Source: Clostridia bacterium
GTDB taxonomy: Bacteria > Bacillota > Clostridia > TANB77 > CAG-508
Direction: 5' to 3'
Length of the DNA: 21,180 bases
Assembly: GCA_900753165.1 (NCBI GenBank)
Contig: CAADYC010000082.1
Location: 1-21,180 of the forward strand
This document shows positions 7,358 to 13,803 of the stretch, piece by piece; the first letter of the stretch is position 1, and the number at the start of each line of letters is the position of its first letter. The notes beneath the pieces were generated by a model. That model did no database searches and was not told the DNA's origin. It saw nothing but the letters and a program-made list of their open reading frames with translations. A program made the position numbers and the translations under genes.

Positions 7358-8134
7358 TTGGTAACAATAAAATCAAAAAGAGAAATTGAATTAATGAGAG
7401 AAGCTGGGAAAGTTGTAGCAGAAGTATATGATGAATTAGAAAAACACATGAAACCAGGAATAACGACACTAGAACTAGACCAAATTGCAGAACAAACAAT
7501 GAGAAAATTGGGAGCAGAACCTGCAGAAAAAGGATATGACCCAGGAATAAAAGGAGTGCCTAAATTTCCAGCATCAATATGTGTTTCAATAAATGATGAA
7601 GTTATACATGGAATACCTTCTAAATATAGAAAACTAAAAGAGGGAGACATTGTAAGTATAGACACTGTTGCATTAAAAAATGGATATAATGGAGATGCTG
7701 CAAGAACATTTGTAGTTGGAAAAACAAGCAAAGAAAATCAAAGATTAATAGATGTTACAAAACAAGCATTTTTTGAAGGAATAAAATATGCAAAAAAAGG
7801 AAACAGATTAGGCGACATATGTCATGCAATAGGTGAATATGTTAATTCACAAGGATATTCAGTAGTTAGAGAATTCCAAGGACACGGAATTGGAAGAGAA
7901 ATGCATGAAGACCCAGGAATTCCGAACTACGGAAAAGCAGGAAGAGGAATAAGACTTGAACCAGGTATGACTCTAGCAATAGAACCTATGGTAATACAAG
8001 GAAAACCAAACATTTTAGAACTAGATGATGGTTGGACAATTATAACAGAAGATGGAAGTATGGCAGCACATTATGAAAATACAATTTTAATTACAGAAAA
8101 AGAGCCAGAAATATTGACAATACTAAAAAAATAA
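7358..8134 (+). CDS. map: Methionine aminopeptidase, type I
   Basis: 258 residues. It removes the initiator methionine from new proteins. The metal ligands of the pita-bread fold are visible: D102 and D113 (SIDTVALKNGYNGDAART), H176 (QGHGIGREMHEDP), E209 (LAIEPM) and E240 (AHYENTILIT); H84 is the conserved active-site histidine. The start is TTG 7358 with AAAGGAG about 10 bases upstream. Its last codons contain the -35 box of a strong promoter for infA. Confidence 0.97.
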   Translation: MVTIKSKREIELMREAGKVVAEVYDELEKHMKPGITTLELDQIAEQTMRKLGAEPAEKGYDPGIKGVPKFPASICVSINDEVIHGIPSKYRKLKEGDIVSIDTVALKNGYNGDAARTFVVGKTSKENQRLIDVTKQAFFEGIKYAKKGNRLGDICHAIGEYVNSQGYSVVREFQGHGIGREMHEDPGIPNYGKAGRGIRLEPGMTLAIEPMVIQGKPNILELDDGWTIITEDGSMAAHYENTILITEKEPEILTILKK

Positions 8135-8142
8135 TGTATAAT
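8114..8142 (+). promoter_or_regulatory. Consensus sigma-A promoter for infA-rplQ
   Basis: TTGACA at 8114-8119 and TATAAT at 8137-8142 are both perfect hexamers with an optimal 17-base spacer. The -35 box lies within the last map codons and the -10 box overlaps the region just after the stop. Predicted start is near 8149, which gives a leader of about 110 bases before infA. This would uncouple infA, rpmJ, rpsM, rpsK, rpsD, rpoA and rplQ from the upstream spc operon. Confidence 0.85.
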
Positions 8143-8257
8143 GTAATAGTTATTATATCAAAATGGAAAAATTGTGAAAAAAATTAAATTAAAATTGAAA
8201 AATAACAACAAAAAACCATAAAAATAATAATAAATTGCTCTTATAGGAGGGGATATT

Positions 8258-8476
8258 TTGGCAAAGGAAGATGTTATAGAAGTAGAAGGAACAGTAGTAG
8301 AATCACTACCAAATACAAATTTTAAAGTTGAACTTGAAAATGGACATCAAATATTAGCTCATATTTCAGGAAAACTTAGAATGAATTATATAAAAATTCT
8401 ACCAGGTGACAAAGTTAAAGTAGAACTTTCACCATATGACCTTACAAAAGGACGTATTACTTGGAGAGCAAAATAA
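8258..8476 (+). CDS. infA: Translation initiation factor IF-1
   Basis: 72 residues, the exact usual IF-1 length: an OB-fold protein that binds the 30S A site during initiation. The sequence MAKEDVIEVEGTVVESLPN, GHQILAHISGKLRMNYIKILPGDKV and SPYDLTKGRITWRAK is fully canonical. The start is TTG 8258, with a strong AGGAGG at 8245-8250. It is the first gene after the consensus promoter at the end of map. Confidence 0.98.
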   Translation: MAKEDVIEVEGTVVESLPNTNFKVELENGHQILAHISGKLRMNYIKILPGDKVKVELSPYDLTKGRITWRAK

Positions 8477-8539
8477 AAAGTAAAAAATTAACCCAAATAT
8501 ATAAAACCTAAAAGGTAAAAAAATAGGAGGTGCAAAAAC

Positions 8540-8653
8540 ATGAAAGTAAGACCATCAGTAAAGAAAATATGCGACAAATGTAAAGTAATTAAAAGAAAAG
8601 GTGTAATTAGAGTTATTTGTGAAAACCCTAAACACAAACAAAGACAAGGATAA
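8540..8653 (+). CDS. rpmJ: 50S ribosomal protein L36
   Basis: A 37-residue protein, MKVRPSVKKICDKCKVIKRK through KHKQRQG, matching the zinc-binding form of L36 with ligands C11, C14, C27 and H32. L36 is the smallest 50S protein. ATG 8540 follows AGGAGGTG. It lies in the normal place between infA and rpsM. A 210-bp gap with strong predicted structure separates it from rpsM, much longer than usual. Confidence 0.97.
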   Translation: MKVRPSVKKICDKCKVIKRKGVIRVICENPKHKQRQG

Positions 8654-8660
8654 AACAGTT

Positions 8661-8819
8661 TATAACACAAATAGGTAGCGGCTGTAAATATATATTTATA
8701 AAATATGTATTAACATATCGATTTGTGTTTATATATATGTCTTGAAGATATCTAAAGACCCAAGAGCATGGGTGCATTTCACCTTTAGAAAAAATAAAGA
8801 CACCGCAACAAAATGTTGC
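8661..8819 (+). other. Structured intergenic region before rpsM
   Basis: Several stems can be drawn. AACACAAAT 8664-8672 pairs with ATTTGTGTT 8721-8729 and encloses ATATGT/ACATAT (8703-8718). Next, TGTCTT 8738-8743 pairs with AAGACA 8797-8802 around an inner CTAAAG 8752-8757/CTTTAG 8783-8788, which itself holds competing hairpins ACCC/GGGT (8758-8773) and GGTG/CACC (8771-8783). Last is GCAACA/TGTTGC (8805-8819). The SD of rpsM follows at 8848. It could be a ribosomal-protein leader, a processing site or a mobile palindrome; no known family is recognised. Confidence 0.55.
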
Positions 8820-8863
8820 AAAACATATAATTTTATAGAAAAAATTTGGAGGTGCAAAATAAT

Positions 8864-9232
8864 ATGGCTCGTATAGCAGGAGTAGATCTACCTAAAGAAA
8901 AAAGAGTAGAAATAGGACTTACATATATTTATGGAATAGGATTAACAAGCTCTCAAAAAATTCTAGAAAAAGCTGGTATCAACCCAGACACTAGAGTAAA
9001 AGACTTAACTGATGAAGAAGTTAATAGCATAAGAAAAGTTATTGACGAATCATACACAGTTGAAGGTGATTTAAGAAGAGAAGTTGCTTTAAACATAAAA
9101 AGACTTACAGAAATTGGATGCTACAGAGGATTAAGACATAGAAAAGGTTTACCTGTAAGAGGACAAAGAACAAAAACTAATGCTAGAACAAGAAAAGGTC
9201 CTAGAAAGTTAGTTAGTAAGAGCAAAAAATAA
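8864..9232 (+). CDS. rpsM: 30S ribosomal protein S13
   Basis: 122 residues. It begins MARIAGVDLPKEKRVEIGLTYIYGIG (helix-two-turn-helix region) and ends with the basic tail RHRKGLPVRGQRTKTNARTRKGPRK. S13 is in the 30S head and contacts P-site tRNA and bridge B1. ATG 8864 is chosen because the SD GGAGGTG (8848-8854) lies 9 bases upstream and the protein then starts canonically; an upstream in-frame start at 8846 would put the SD inside the gene. Confidence 0.97.
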   Translation: MARIAGVDLPKEKRVEIGLTYIYGIGLTSSQKILEKAGINPDTRVKDLTDEEVNSIRKVIDESYTVEGDLRREVALNIKRLTEIGCYRGLRHRKGLPVRGQRTKTNARTRKGPRKLVSKSKK

Positions 9233-9234
9233 TA

Positions 9235-9358
9235 AAAATCTAGTATAATCGGCATCTTGCACATTTTTGCAATTTAAACAAACTTCGATGTACAAAAGTA
9301 CAATCTCAGTTTTCCTTAAATCACAAAAATGCACAATATACCAATTCTAATCAATTTT
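9235..9358 (-). repeat. Long hairpin element B (rpsM-rpsK gap)
   Basis: This is a diverged copy of element A. It has the same arms TGC-AC-ATTTTT (9258-9268)/AAAAATGCA (9325-9333) with the AC bulge, then ATTTAA 9272-9277/TTAAAT 9316-9321, and the tip GATGTAC 9287-9293/GTACAATC 9298-9305. The tip has an AAAA loop and a single unpaired A at the same place as element A. The outer flanks also partly pair. The tip stem differs at many bases from element A but stays complementary. On the minus strand the junction CTGA...GAAG allows tandem G.A pairs. Confidence 0.72.
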
Positions 9359-9418
9359 AAAGCAAGAATATAGAAGAATAAAAAAGTTCACTTAAAATGA
9401 AGGAGGGAATTTTAGAAA

Positions 9419-9817
9419 ATGGCTAATAATAAAACAACAAGAAAACCAGTTGCTAGAAGAAATAGAAAAAACATCGAAAAAGGTGCAGCACATATTCATT
9501 CTAGTTTTAATAATACAATAGTAACAATAACAGATACACAAGGAAATGCAATTTCTTGGGGAAGTGCTGGAGAATTAGGATTCAAAGGTTCAAGAAAAAG
9601 TACACCATTCGCTGCAGGACAAGTTGCTGAAACAGCAGCAAAAGCAGCTATGGAACATGGATTAAAAACAGTAGAAGTATTTGTTAAAGGACCAGGAGCT
9701 GGAAGAGAAGCAGCTATAAGAGCACTTCAAACAGCAGGTTTAGAAATTAGTGCAATTAAAGACGTAACACCAATACCACACAATGGATGTAGACCACCAA
9801 AAAGAAGAAGAGTATAA
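9419..9817 (+). CDS. rpsK: 30S ribosomal protein S11
   Basis: 132 residues. After a basic N-terminal tail it shows GAAHIHSSFNNTIVTITDTQGNAISWGSAG, GFKGSRKSTPFAAGQVAE and the C-terminal PIPHNGCRPPKRRRV, all S11 hallmarks. S11 forms the 30S platform and lines the mRNA exit path. ATG 9419 follows GAAGGAGGGAATTT. It is 19 bp upstream of rpsD. Confidence 0.98.
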   Translation: MANNKTTRKPVARRNRKNIEKGAAHIHSSFNNTIVTITDTQGNAISWGSAGELGFKGSRKSTPFAAGQVAETAAKAAMEHGLKTVEVFVKGPGAGREAAIRALQTAGLEISAIKDVTPIPHNGCRPPKRRRV

Positions 9818-9836
9818 GAGAAGGGAGTAAATAATA

Positions 9837-10463
9837 ATGGCAAGATATAAAGACGAACAATGTCGTATATGCCGTAGAGAAGGACAAAAATTGTTCTTAA
9901 AAGGTGCAAGATGCTACTCAGATAAATGTAGTATATCAAGAAGAAATTATGCACCAGGTCAACATGGACAAAAAAGAGCAAAACTTTCTGAATACGGTAC
10001 ACAATTAAGAGAAAAACAAAAAACAAAAGCATATTATGGAGTTGGAGAAAAACAATTCAGAAAATATTTTGAAATGGCTTCAAATAAAAAAGGTGTAACA
10101 GGTGAAAACTTATTACAAATATTAGAAAGCAGACTAGATAATGTTGTATACAGATTAGGATTTGGAACATCTAGAGCTCAAGCAAGACAATTTGTAAACC
10201 ATGGACAATTTGAAGTAAATGGTAAAAGAGTTGATATTCCATCATACTTAGTAAAAGCAGGAGATATAATCACTGTTAGAGAAAGTAAAAAAGACAATGG
10301 AGCTTTAAAAGTTAATATTGAAGAAAATTCAGCTAGACCAGTTCCAGCTTGGTTAGAAAGAGATAATGAAAAATTAAGTGGTAAAGTAGTTAGATTATCA
10401 GCTAGAGAAGACATCGATCTTCCAATAGAAGAACATTTAATAGTAGAGCTTTACTCAAAATAA
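9837..10463 (+). CDS. rpsD: 30S ribosomal protein S4, zinc-binding type
   Basis: 208 residues. The N-terminal zinc site uses C9, C12, C26 and C31; the S4 RNA-binding domain lies in the middle (LESRLDNVVYRLGFGTSRAQARQFVNHGQFEVNGKRVDIPSY). S4 is a primary 16S-binding protein and a fidelity factor, and in B. subtilis represses its own gene. GAAGGGAG precedes ATG 9837. Being in the alpha operon just before rpoA is common in Clostridia. Confidence 0.97.
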   Translation: MARYKDEQCRICRREGQKLFLKGARCYSDKCSISRRNYAPGQHGQKRAKLSEYGTQLREKQKTKAYYGVGEKQFRKYFEMASNKKGVTGENLLQILESRLDNVVYRLGFGTSRAQARQFVNHGQFEVNGKRVDIPSYLVKAGDIITVRESKKDNGALKVNIEENSARPVPAWLERDNEKLSGKVVRLSAREDIDLPIEEHLIVELYSK

Positions 10464-10466
10464 TAG

Positions 10467-10558
10467 TTTTTGACAGTAAGTGTAAAGGTTTAGTCAAAAA
10501 TTTAAAATTTTACTTAAAAAACTTAAGAAAGTTTTTAAGGAGTTTGAGAGTAGTCTCA
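10467..10558 (+). other. Three consecutive hairpins between rpsD and rpoA
   Basis: In 110 bp there are three separate inverted repeats: TTTTTGAC 10467-10474/GTCAAAAA 10493-10500; CTTAAAAAACTT 10513-10524/AAGTTTTTAAG 10529-10539 (11 bp with one extra A); and TGAGA 10545-10549/TCTCA 10554-10558. The last sits just before the AGGAGG of rpoA. None has a clean T-run for termination. They may modulate expression or mRNA stability of rpoA relative to the ribosomal genes. Confidence 0.5.
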
Positions 10559-10573
10559 ATTTAGGAGGTAAAA

Positions 10574-11521
10574 ATGATAGAATTTGAAAAGCCAAATATT
10601 GAATGTCTAGAAATTGATGAAACAAATAATTATGCAAAATTTGTATGTGAACCATTAGAAAGAGGATATGGTGTAACAATAGGAAATTCTTTAAGAAGAA
10701 TATTACTTTCATCACTTCCAGGATGCGCAATAACAAGCGTAAAAATTGAAGGAGTATTACACGAATTCTCAACAATACCAAATGTTGTAGAAGATGTACC
10801 AGAAGTAATAGTAAACTTAAAAAATGTTAGATTAAAATTCGATGGAAACGAAGAAAAAACATTAAGAATTAACTTCAAAGGAGAAGGAGAAGTTACTGCA
10901 GCAGATATAGAATCAGATGGAACAGTAGAAATACTAAACCCAGATTTACATATAGCAACAGTTGCAGAAGGTGGAAGCCTTGTAATGGAACTAACTGCTG
11001 ATAGAGGAAGAGGATATAACTCATCTGAAAAAAATAAAAAACCAAATCAAGATATCTCTGTACTTCCAATAGATTCAATCTATACACCAGTTAAAAAAGT
11101 AAACTATCATGTTGAGAACACTAGAGTTGGTCAAATGGTAGATTATGATAAATTAACAATAGAAGTATGGACAGATGGAAGCTTAAAAGCACATGAAGCT
11201 TTAAGTTTAGCTGCCAAAGTAATGACAGGACATTTAGAATTATTCATAGATTTATCAGAAACAACTAAAAACACACAAGTTATGGTTGAAAAAGAAGAAT
11301 CTAAGAAAGAAAAAGTTCTTGAAATGTCAATTGAAGAATTAGAATTATCAGTTAGATCATACAATTGTTTAAAAAGAGCAAACATATCTACAGTTGAAGA
11401 CTTAATAAGCAAATCTGAATCAGAAATGATGAAAGTTAGAAACTTAGGTAAAAAATCTTTCGATGAAGTAACAGCAAAATTACATTCATTAGGATTAGAC
11501 TTTGCACAAGAAGAAGAATAA
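10574..11521 (+). CDS. rpoA: DNA-directed RNA polymerase subunit alpha
   Basis: 315 residues. The N-terminal dimerisation domain has FVCEPLERGYGVTIGNSLRRILLSSLPG and the DKLTIEVWTDGSLKAHEALSLAAK block. The C-terminal helix-hairpin-helix domain (MSIEELELSVRSYNCLKRANISTVEDLISKSESEMMKVRNLGKKSFDEV) contacts UP elements and activators. The TAGGAGG before ATG 10574 has normal spacing. It is followed by rplQ 32 bp later, as is usual. Confidence 0.98.
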   Translation: MIEFEKPNIECLEIDETNNYAKFVCEPLERGYGVTIGNSLRRILLSSLPGCAITSVKIEGVLHEFSTIPNVVEDVPEVIVNLKNVRLKFDGNEEKTLRINFKGEGEVTAADIESDGTVEILNPDLHIATVAEGGSLVMELTADRGRGYNSSEKNKKPNQDISVLPIDSIYTPVKKVNYHVENTRVGQMVDYDKLTIEVWTDGSLKAHEALSLAAKVMTGHLELFIDLSETTKNTQVMVEKEESKKEKVLEMSIEELELSVRSYNCLKRANISTVEDLISKSESEMMKVRNLGKKSFDEVTAKLHSLGLDFAQEEE

Positions 11522-11553
11522 TAGATTTAAATTTTTAAAGGAGGGTAAATAAA

Positions 11554-12081
11554 GTGGCAACAAATAGAAAATTAGGTAGAACAACAGACATTAGAATGGC
11601 AATGTTAAGAAACCTAACAACTAATTTATTAGTATATGGAAAAGTTGAAACTACATTACCAAGAGCTAAAGAAGTAAAATCAATAGTTGATAGTTTAATA
11701 TCACTTGCTATAAAAGAAAAAGACAACTTTGAAGAAGTAGAAGTAAAAGTTGTTAAAGCTAAATTAGATTCTAAAGGTAATAAAGTTACAGAATTAGTAA
11801 AAAGCAAAAACGGTAAAGAATTCTTAAAAGTAGTAAAAGAAGAAACTACTGAAAAAAGACAAAAAGACATGCCATCTAGATTAAATGCTAGAAGAAAAAT
11901 AATGAGAAAAGTAAATAAAGTAAAAGACGCTGAAGGTAACAATATCGACGTACCAGCAAAATTATTCAACGAAATAGCACCTAAATATGCAGGTAAAAAC
12001 GTTGGAGGATATACAAGAATTGTTAAAGCTGGACCAAGAAGAGGAGACGCAGCAGAAGTTGCTATATTACAATTAGTATAA
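11554..12081 (+). CDS. rplQ: 50S ribosomal protein L17 with internal insertion
   Basis: The start ATNRKLGRTTDIRMAMLRNL and the end KLFNEIAPKYAGKNVGGYTRIVKAGPRRGDAAEVAI are canonical L17, which lies at the tunnel exit. At 175 residues it is longer than the roughly 113-127 residues typical of the family. The extra length is a charged segment of about 50 residues, roughly 54-106 (from KEKDNFEEVEV to TTEKRQKDMPS), between the two conserved halves. The frame is intact. GTG 11554 is supported by AAAGGAGGG. Confidence 0.95.
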   Translation: MATNRKLGRTTDIRMAMLRNLTTNLLVYGKVETTLPRAKEVKSIVDSLISLAIKEKDNFEEVEVKVVKAKLDSKGNKVTELVKSKNGKEFLKVVKEETTEKRQKDMPSRLNARRKIMRKVNKVKDAEGNNIDVPAKLFNEIAPKYAGKNVGGYTRIVKAGPRRGDAAEVAILQLV

Positions 12082-12082
12082 T

Positions 12083-12142
12083 AAAAAATGTCCATTTGGG
12101 ACGGTTCTGGAAAGGACATCGTCTCTAAAAGGACATTTTTTT
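12083..12142 (+). terminator. Terminator-like hairpin made of a dispersed repeat (copy a)
   Basis: AAAAAATGTCC 12083-12093 pairs perfectly with GGACATTTTTT 12131-12141. An inner stem GGGACG/CGTCTC can also form with one G.T pair. The T-run on the 3' arm makes it a likely end for the rplQ transcript. It contains GGGACGGTTCT, the reverse complement of AGAACCGTCCC found again at 17661 and, with one change, at 12771. So the terminator is a copy of a dispersed palindromic repeat, here in reverse orientation. Confidence 0.7.
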
Positions 12143-12244
12143 ATCATTTAATAGTTTTTAAGCGATTAATATAAAAATATAATATTAAGAAATATGTAAT
12201 ATTAATAACAAGTTTTAATTATATTACAATAAGAGGAAAATAAA

Positions 12245-12745
12245 ATGAACAACACGATACTAGAATACGAAATAAAATACTCAAAAATAAAAAACATATA
12301 CATACAAATCAAAAACGGAAAAATAATAATAAAAGCACCCAAAAGAGTAAGCAAAAAAGAAATAGAAAAAATAGTAGAACAAAAATCAGAATGGATACAA
12401 AAAACATTAGAAAAAGAAAGTAAAAAACAAAAAAAGAAAGAACTATATACAAAAGAAGAATTCAAAAAAATAATAGAAAAAAATGCAAATGAACTAATAA
12501 AAGAAACAGGATTAAAACCAAACAAAATAACAATAAAACAAATAAAATATGCATGGGGAAGCTGTTCAAGCAAAAAAAATATAACACTAAATTTAGAACT
12601 AATAAAATACAGCCAACAAGCAATAAGATATGTAATATTGCATGAACTATGCCATTTAAAATACATGAATCACTCAAAAGATTTTTGGAATTTAGTAGAA
12701 AAATACATGCCAGATTACAAACAAATAAAAAAAGAATTTAAATAA
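12245..12745 (+). CDS. YgjP-like metallopeptidase (DUF45)
   Basis: 166 residues. The C-terminal half carries the zinc-peptidase signature HELCH (133-137) with the third ligand probably H143, as in HLKYMNHSKDFW; WGSCSS at 104-109 is the other conserved block of the YgjP/DUF45 family. The N-terminal half is a short strand region followed by a very lysine-rich helix. No signal peptide or membrane helix is seen, so it is likely cytoplasmic. Substrate unknown; some family members are found beside restriction genes. It is flanked by two oppositely oriented GAACCGTCCC-type repeats, which hints that it may have arrived as a unit. Confidence 0.85.
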   Translation: MNNTILEYEIKYSKIKNIYIQIKNGKIIIKAPKRVSKKEIEKIVEQKSEWIQKTLEKESKKQKKKELYTKEEFKKIIEKNANELIKETGLKPNKITIKQIKYAWGSCSSKKNITLNLELIKYSQQAIRYVILHELCHLKYMNHSKDFWNLVEKYMPDYKQIKKEFK

Positions 12746-12757
12746 AAAGAATTTTGT

Positions 12758-12796
12758 AAAAATGCCCCAAAAGAACCGTTCCTAAAAGGACATTTT
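12758..12796 (+). repeat. Dispersed palindromic repeat (copy b)
   Basis: AAAAATGCCCC...AGAACCGTTCC...AAAAGGACATTTT. The arms AAAATGCCC and GGACATTTT pair with one mismatch. The central AGAACCGTTCC differs at one base from copy c and is inverted relative to copy a. It probably also serves as the end of the YgjP transcript. Confidence 0.65.
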
Positions 12797-12862
12797 AAAG
12801 AAAAAAAAGAATAAAATTAAAATCTAATGTCTATACTAAAACATAGAAAGAGAGGTATTAGT

Positions 12863-13300
12863 ATGGAATTAGAAAACAAATTAAATGAATTTTTAGCAGA
12901 CTTAAATTTATTTTACAGAAAATTACAAAATTATCATTGGAACGTACAAGGAAAAGACTTTTTTCAAGTACATGCAAAATTAGAAGAACTATATAATGAA
13001 ATAAATGAACAAATAGACGAAATAGCAGAACATATAGCGATTTTAGGAGGACAACCACTAGGAACATTAAAAGACTATTTAGAAAAATCAACAATAAAAG
13101 AAGCAGAAAATAAAAAAATAAAATCTTCAGAAATATATAATAATATACTTGCAGATTATGAAGAACTATTAAAGAAAACAATGGAAATAAAAGAAGAAGC
13201 AGAGGCAGAAAAAAATTATGCTACATCATCATTAATAGATGAATACATTTTAGAGTATGGAAAAATAATTTGGATGTTAAATCATGTAACTTTAGAATAA
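12863..13300 (+). CDS. dps: Dps-family DNA-protecting ferritin
   Basis: 145 residues, a four-helix ferritin-like protein. The intersubunit ferroxidase ligands have the exact Dps spacing: H25 in NYHWNV, H37, E41 (HAKLEELY), D52 and E56 (IDEIAEHI). Dps forms a 12-subunit shell that oxidises iron with peroxide and protects DNA under oxidative stress and in spores or stationary phase. ATG 12863 is chosen over an upstream in-frame start at 12827, because AGAGAGG lies just before it and MELENKLNEFLADL is the family start. PerR-type control is possible but no clear box was seen. Confidence 0.92.
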   Translation: MELENKLNEFLADLNLFYRKLQNYHWNVQGKDFFQVHAKLEELYNEINEQIDEIAEHIAILGGQPLGTLKDYLEKSTIKEAENKKIKSSEIYNNILADYEELLKKTMEIKEEAEAEKNYATSSLIDEYILEYGKIIWMLNHVTLE

Positions 13301-13335
13301 AAAAATCATATTATAAACCATAGGAGGCATAGAAA

Positions 13336-13689
13336 ATGTTGGAATTTGTACTAAACACAATATTTTGGACATTAGCCATTTATGGTTTATTTGAGGTTAT
13401 AAAAAATATTATATACATAAGTAGATATACAAAATTTAAATCTGATGGGATATATGTAATAATTGCGGTAAAAAATCAAGAAGAAAAAATAGAAGGATTT
13501 TTACGTTCAATTTTATTTAAAATTTTATATGGAAGAGAAGAATATTTAAAAAATATAATAGTTGCAGATTTAAATTCAAATGATAACACAAAAGAGATTG
13601 CAAAAAAACTATCAAAAGATTATGAAATTTTAAAAGTAACAGGATGGAAAGAATGCAAGGATATTATTGATAATGTAGATGAACAGTAA
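13336..13689 (+). CDS. Short membrane protein with a GT2-like domain
   Basis: 117 residues. A hydrophobic segment at about 4-26 anchors it. The rest resembles the first part of a family 2 glycosyltransferase: VIIAVKNQEEKIEGFLRSIL (the usual V-I-P-V-K-N-E start) then IIVADLNSNDNTKEIAKKL (usually V-V-D-D-G-S-T-D-N-T). It ends after about 117 residues, lacking the DxD catalytic region and acceptor domain, so it is probably not an active transferase. It could be a conserved small protein or a shortened relic. ATG 13336 has TAGGAGG upstream. Confidence 0.7.
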   Translation: MLEFVLNTIFWTLAIYGLFEVIKNIIYISRYTKFKSDGIYVIIAVKNQEEKIEGFLRSILFKILYGREEYLKNIIVADLNSNDNTKEIAKKLSKDYEILKVTGWKECKDIIDNVDEQ

Positions 13690-13727
13690 TATCAAGTTTC
13701 AATTGATGTATAGATGGACAATAACAC

Positions 13728-13756
13728 TTGTTTTTTGCCTATAAATGTGATAAACT
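13728..13756 (+). promoter_or_regulatory. Possible sigma-A promoter for recD2
   Basis: TTGTTT at 13728-13733 and TAAACT at 13751-13756 have a 17-base spacer, and TG one base before the -10 box makes an extended -10 element. Both hexamers are imperfect. It lies in the 114-bp gap after the GT2-like gene and would give a leader of about 40 bases. Confidence 0.4.
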
Positions 13757-13803
13757 AAAAAAATGAATAAGAGATAGGGTAAAAAATAAAGGAGAGTAAA
13801 CTA

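Noticed and set aside
12827..12862. Earlier start for Dps at 12827
   Set aside because: It has no SD and adds residues not found in Dps proteins; ATG 12863 has AGAGAGG and the family N-terminus.
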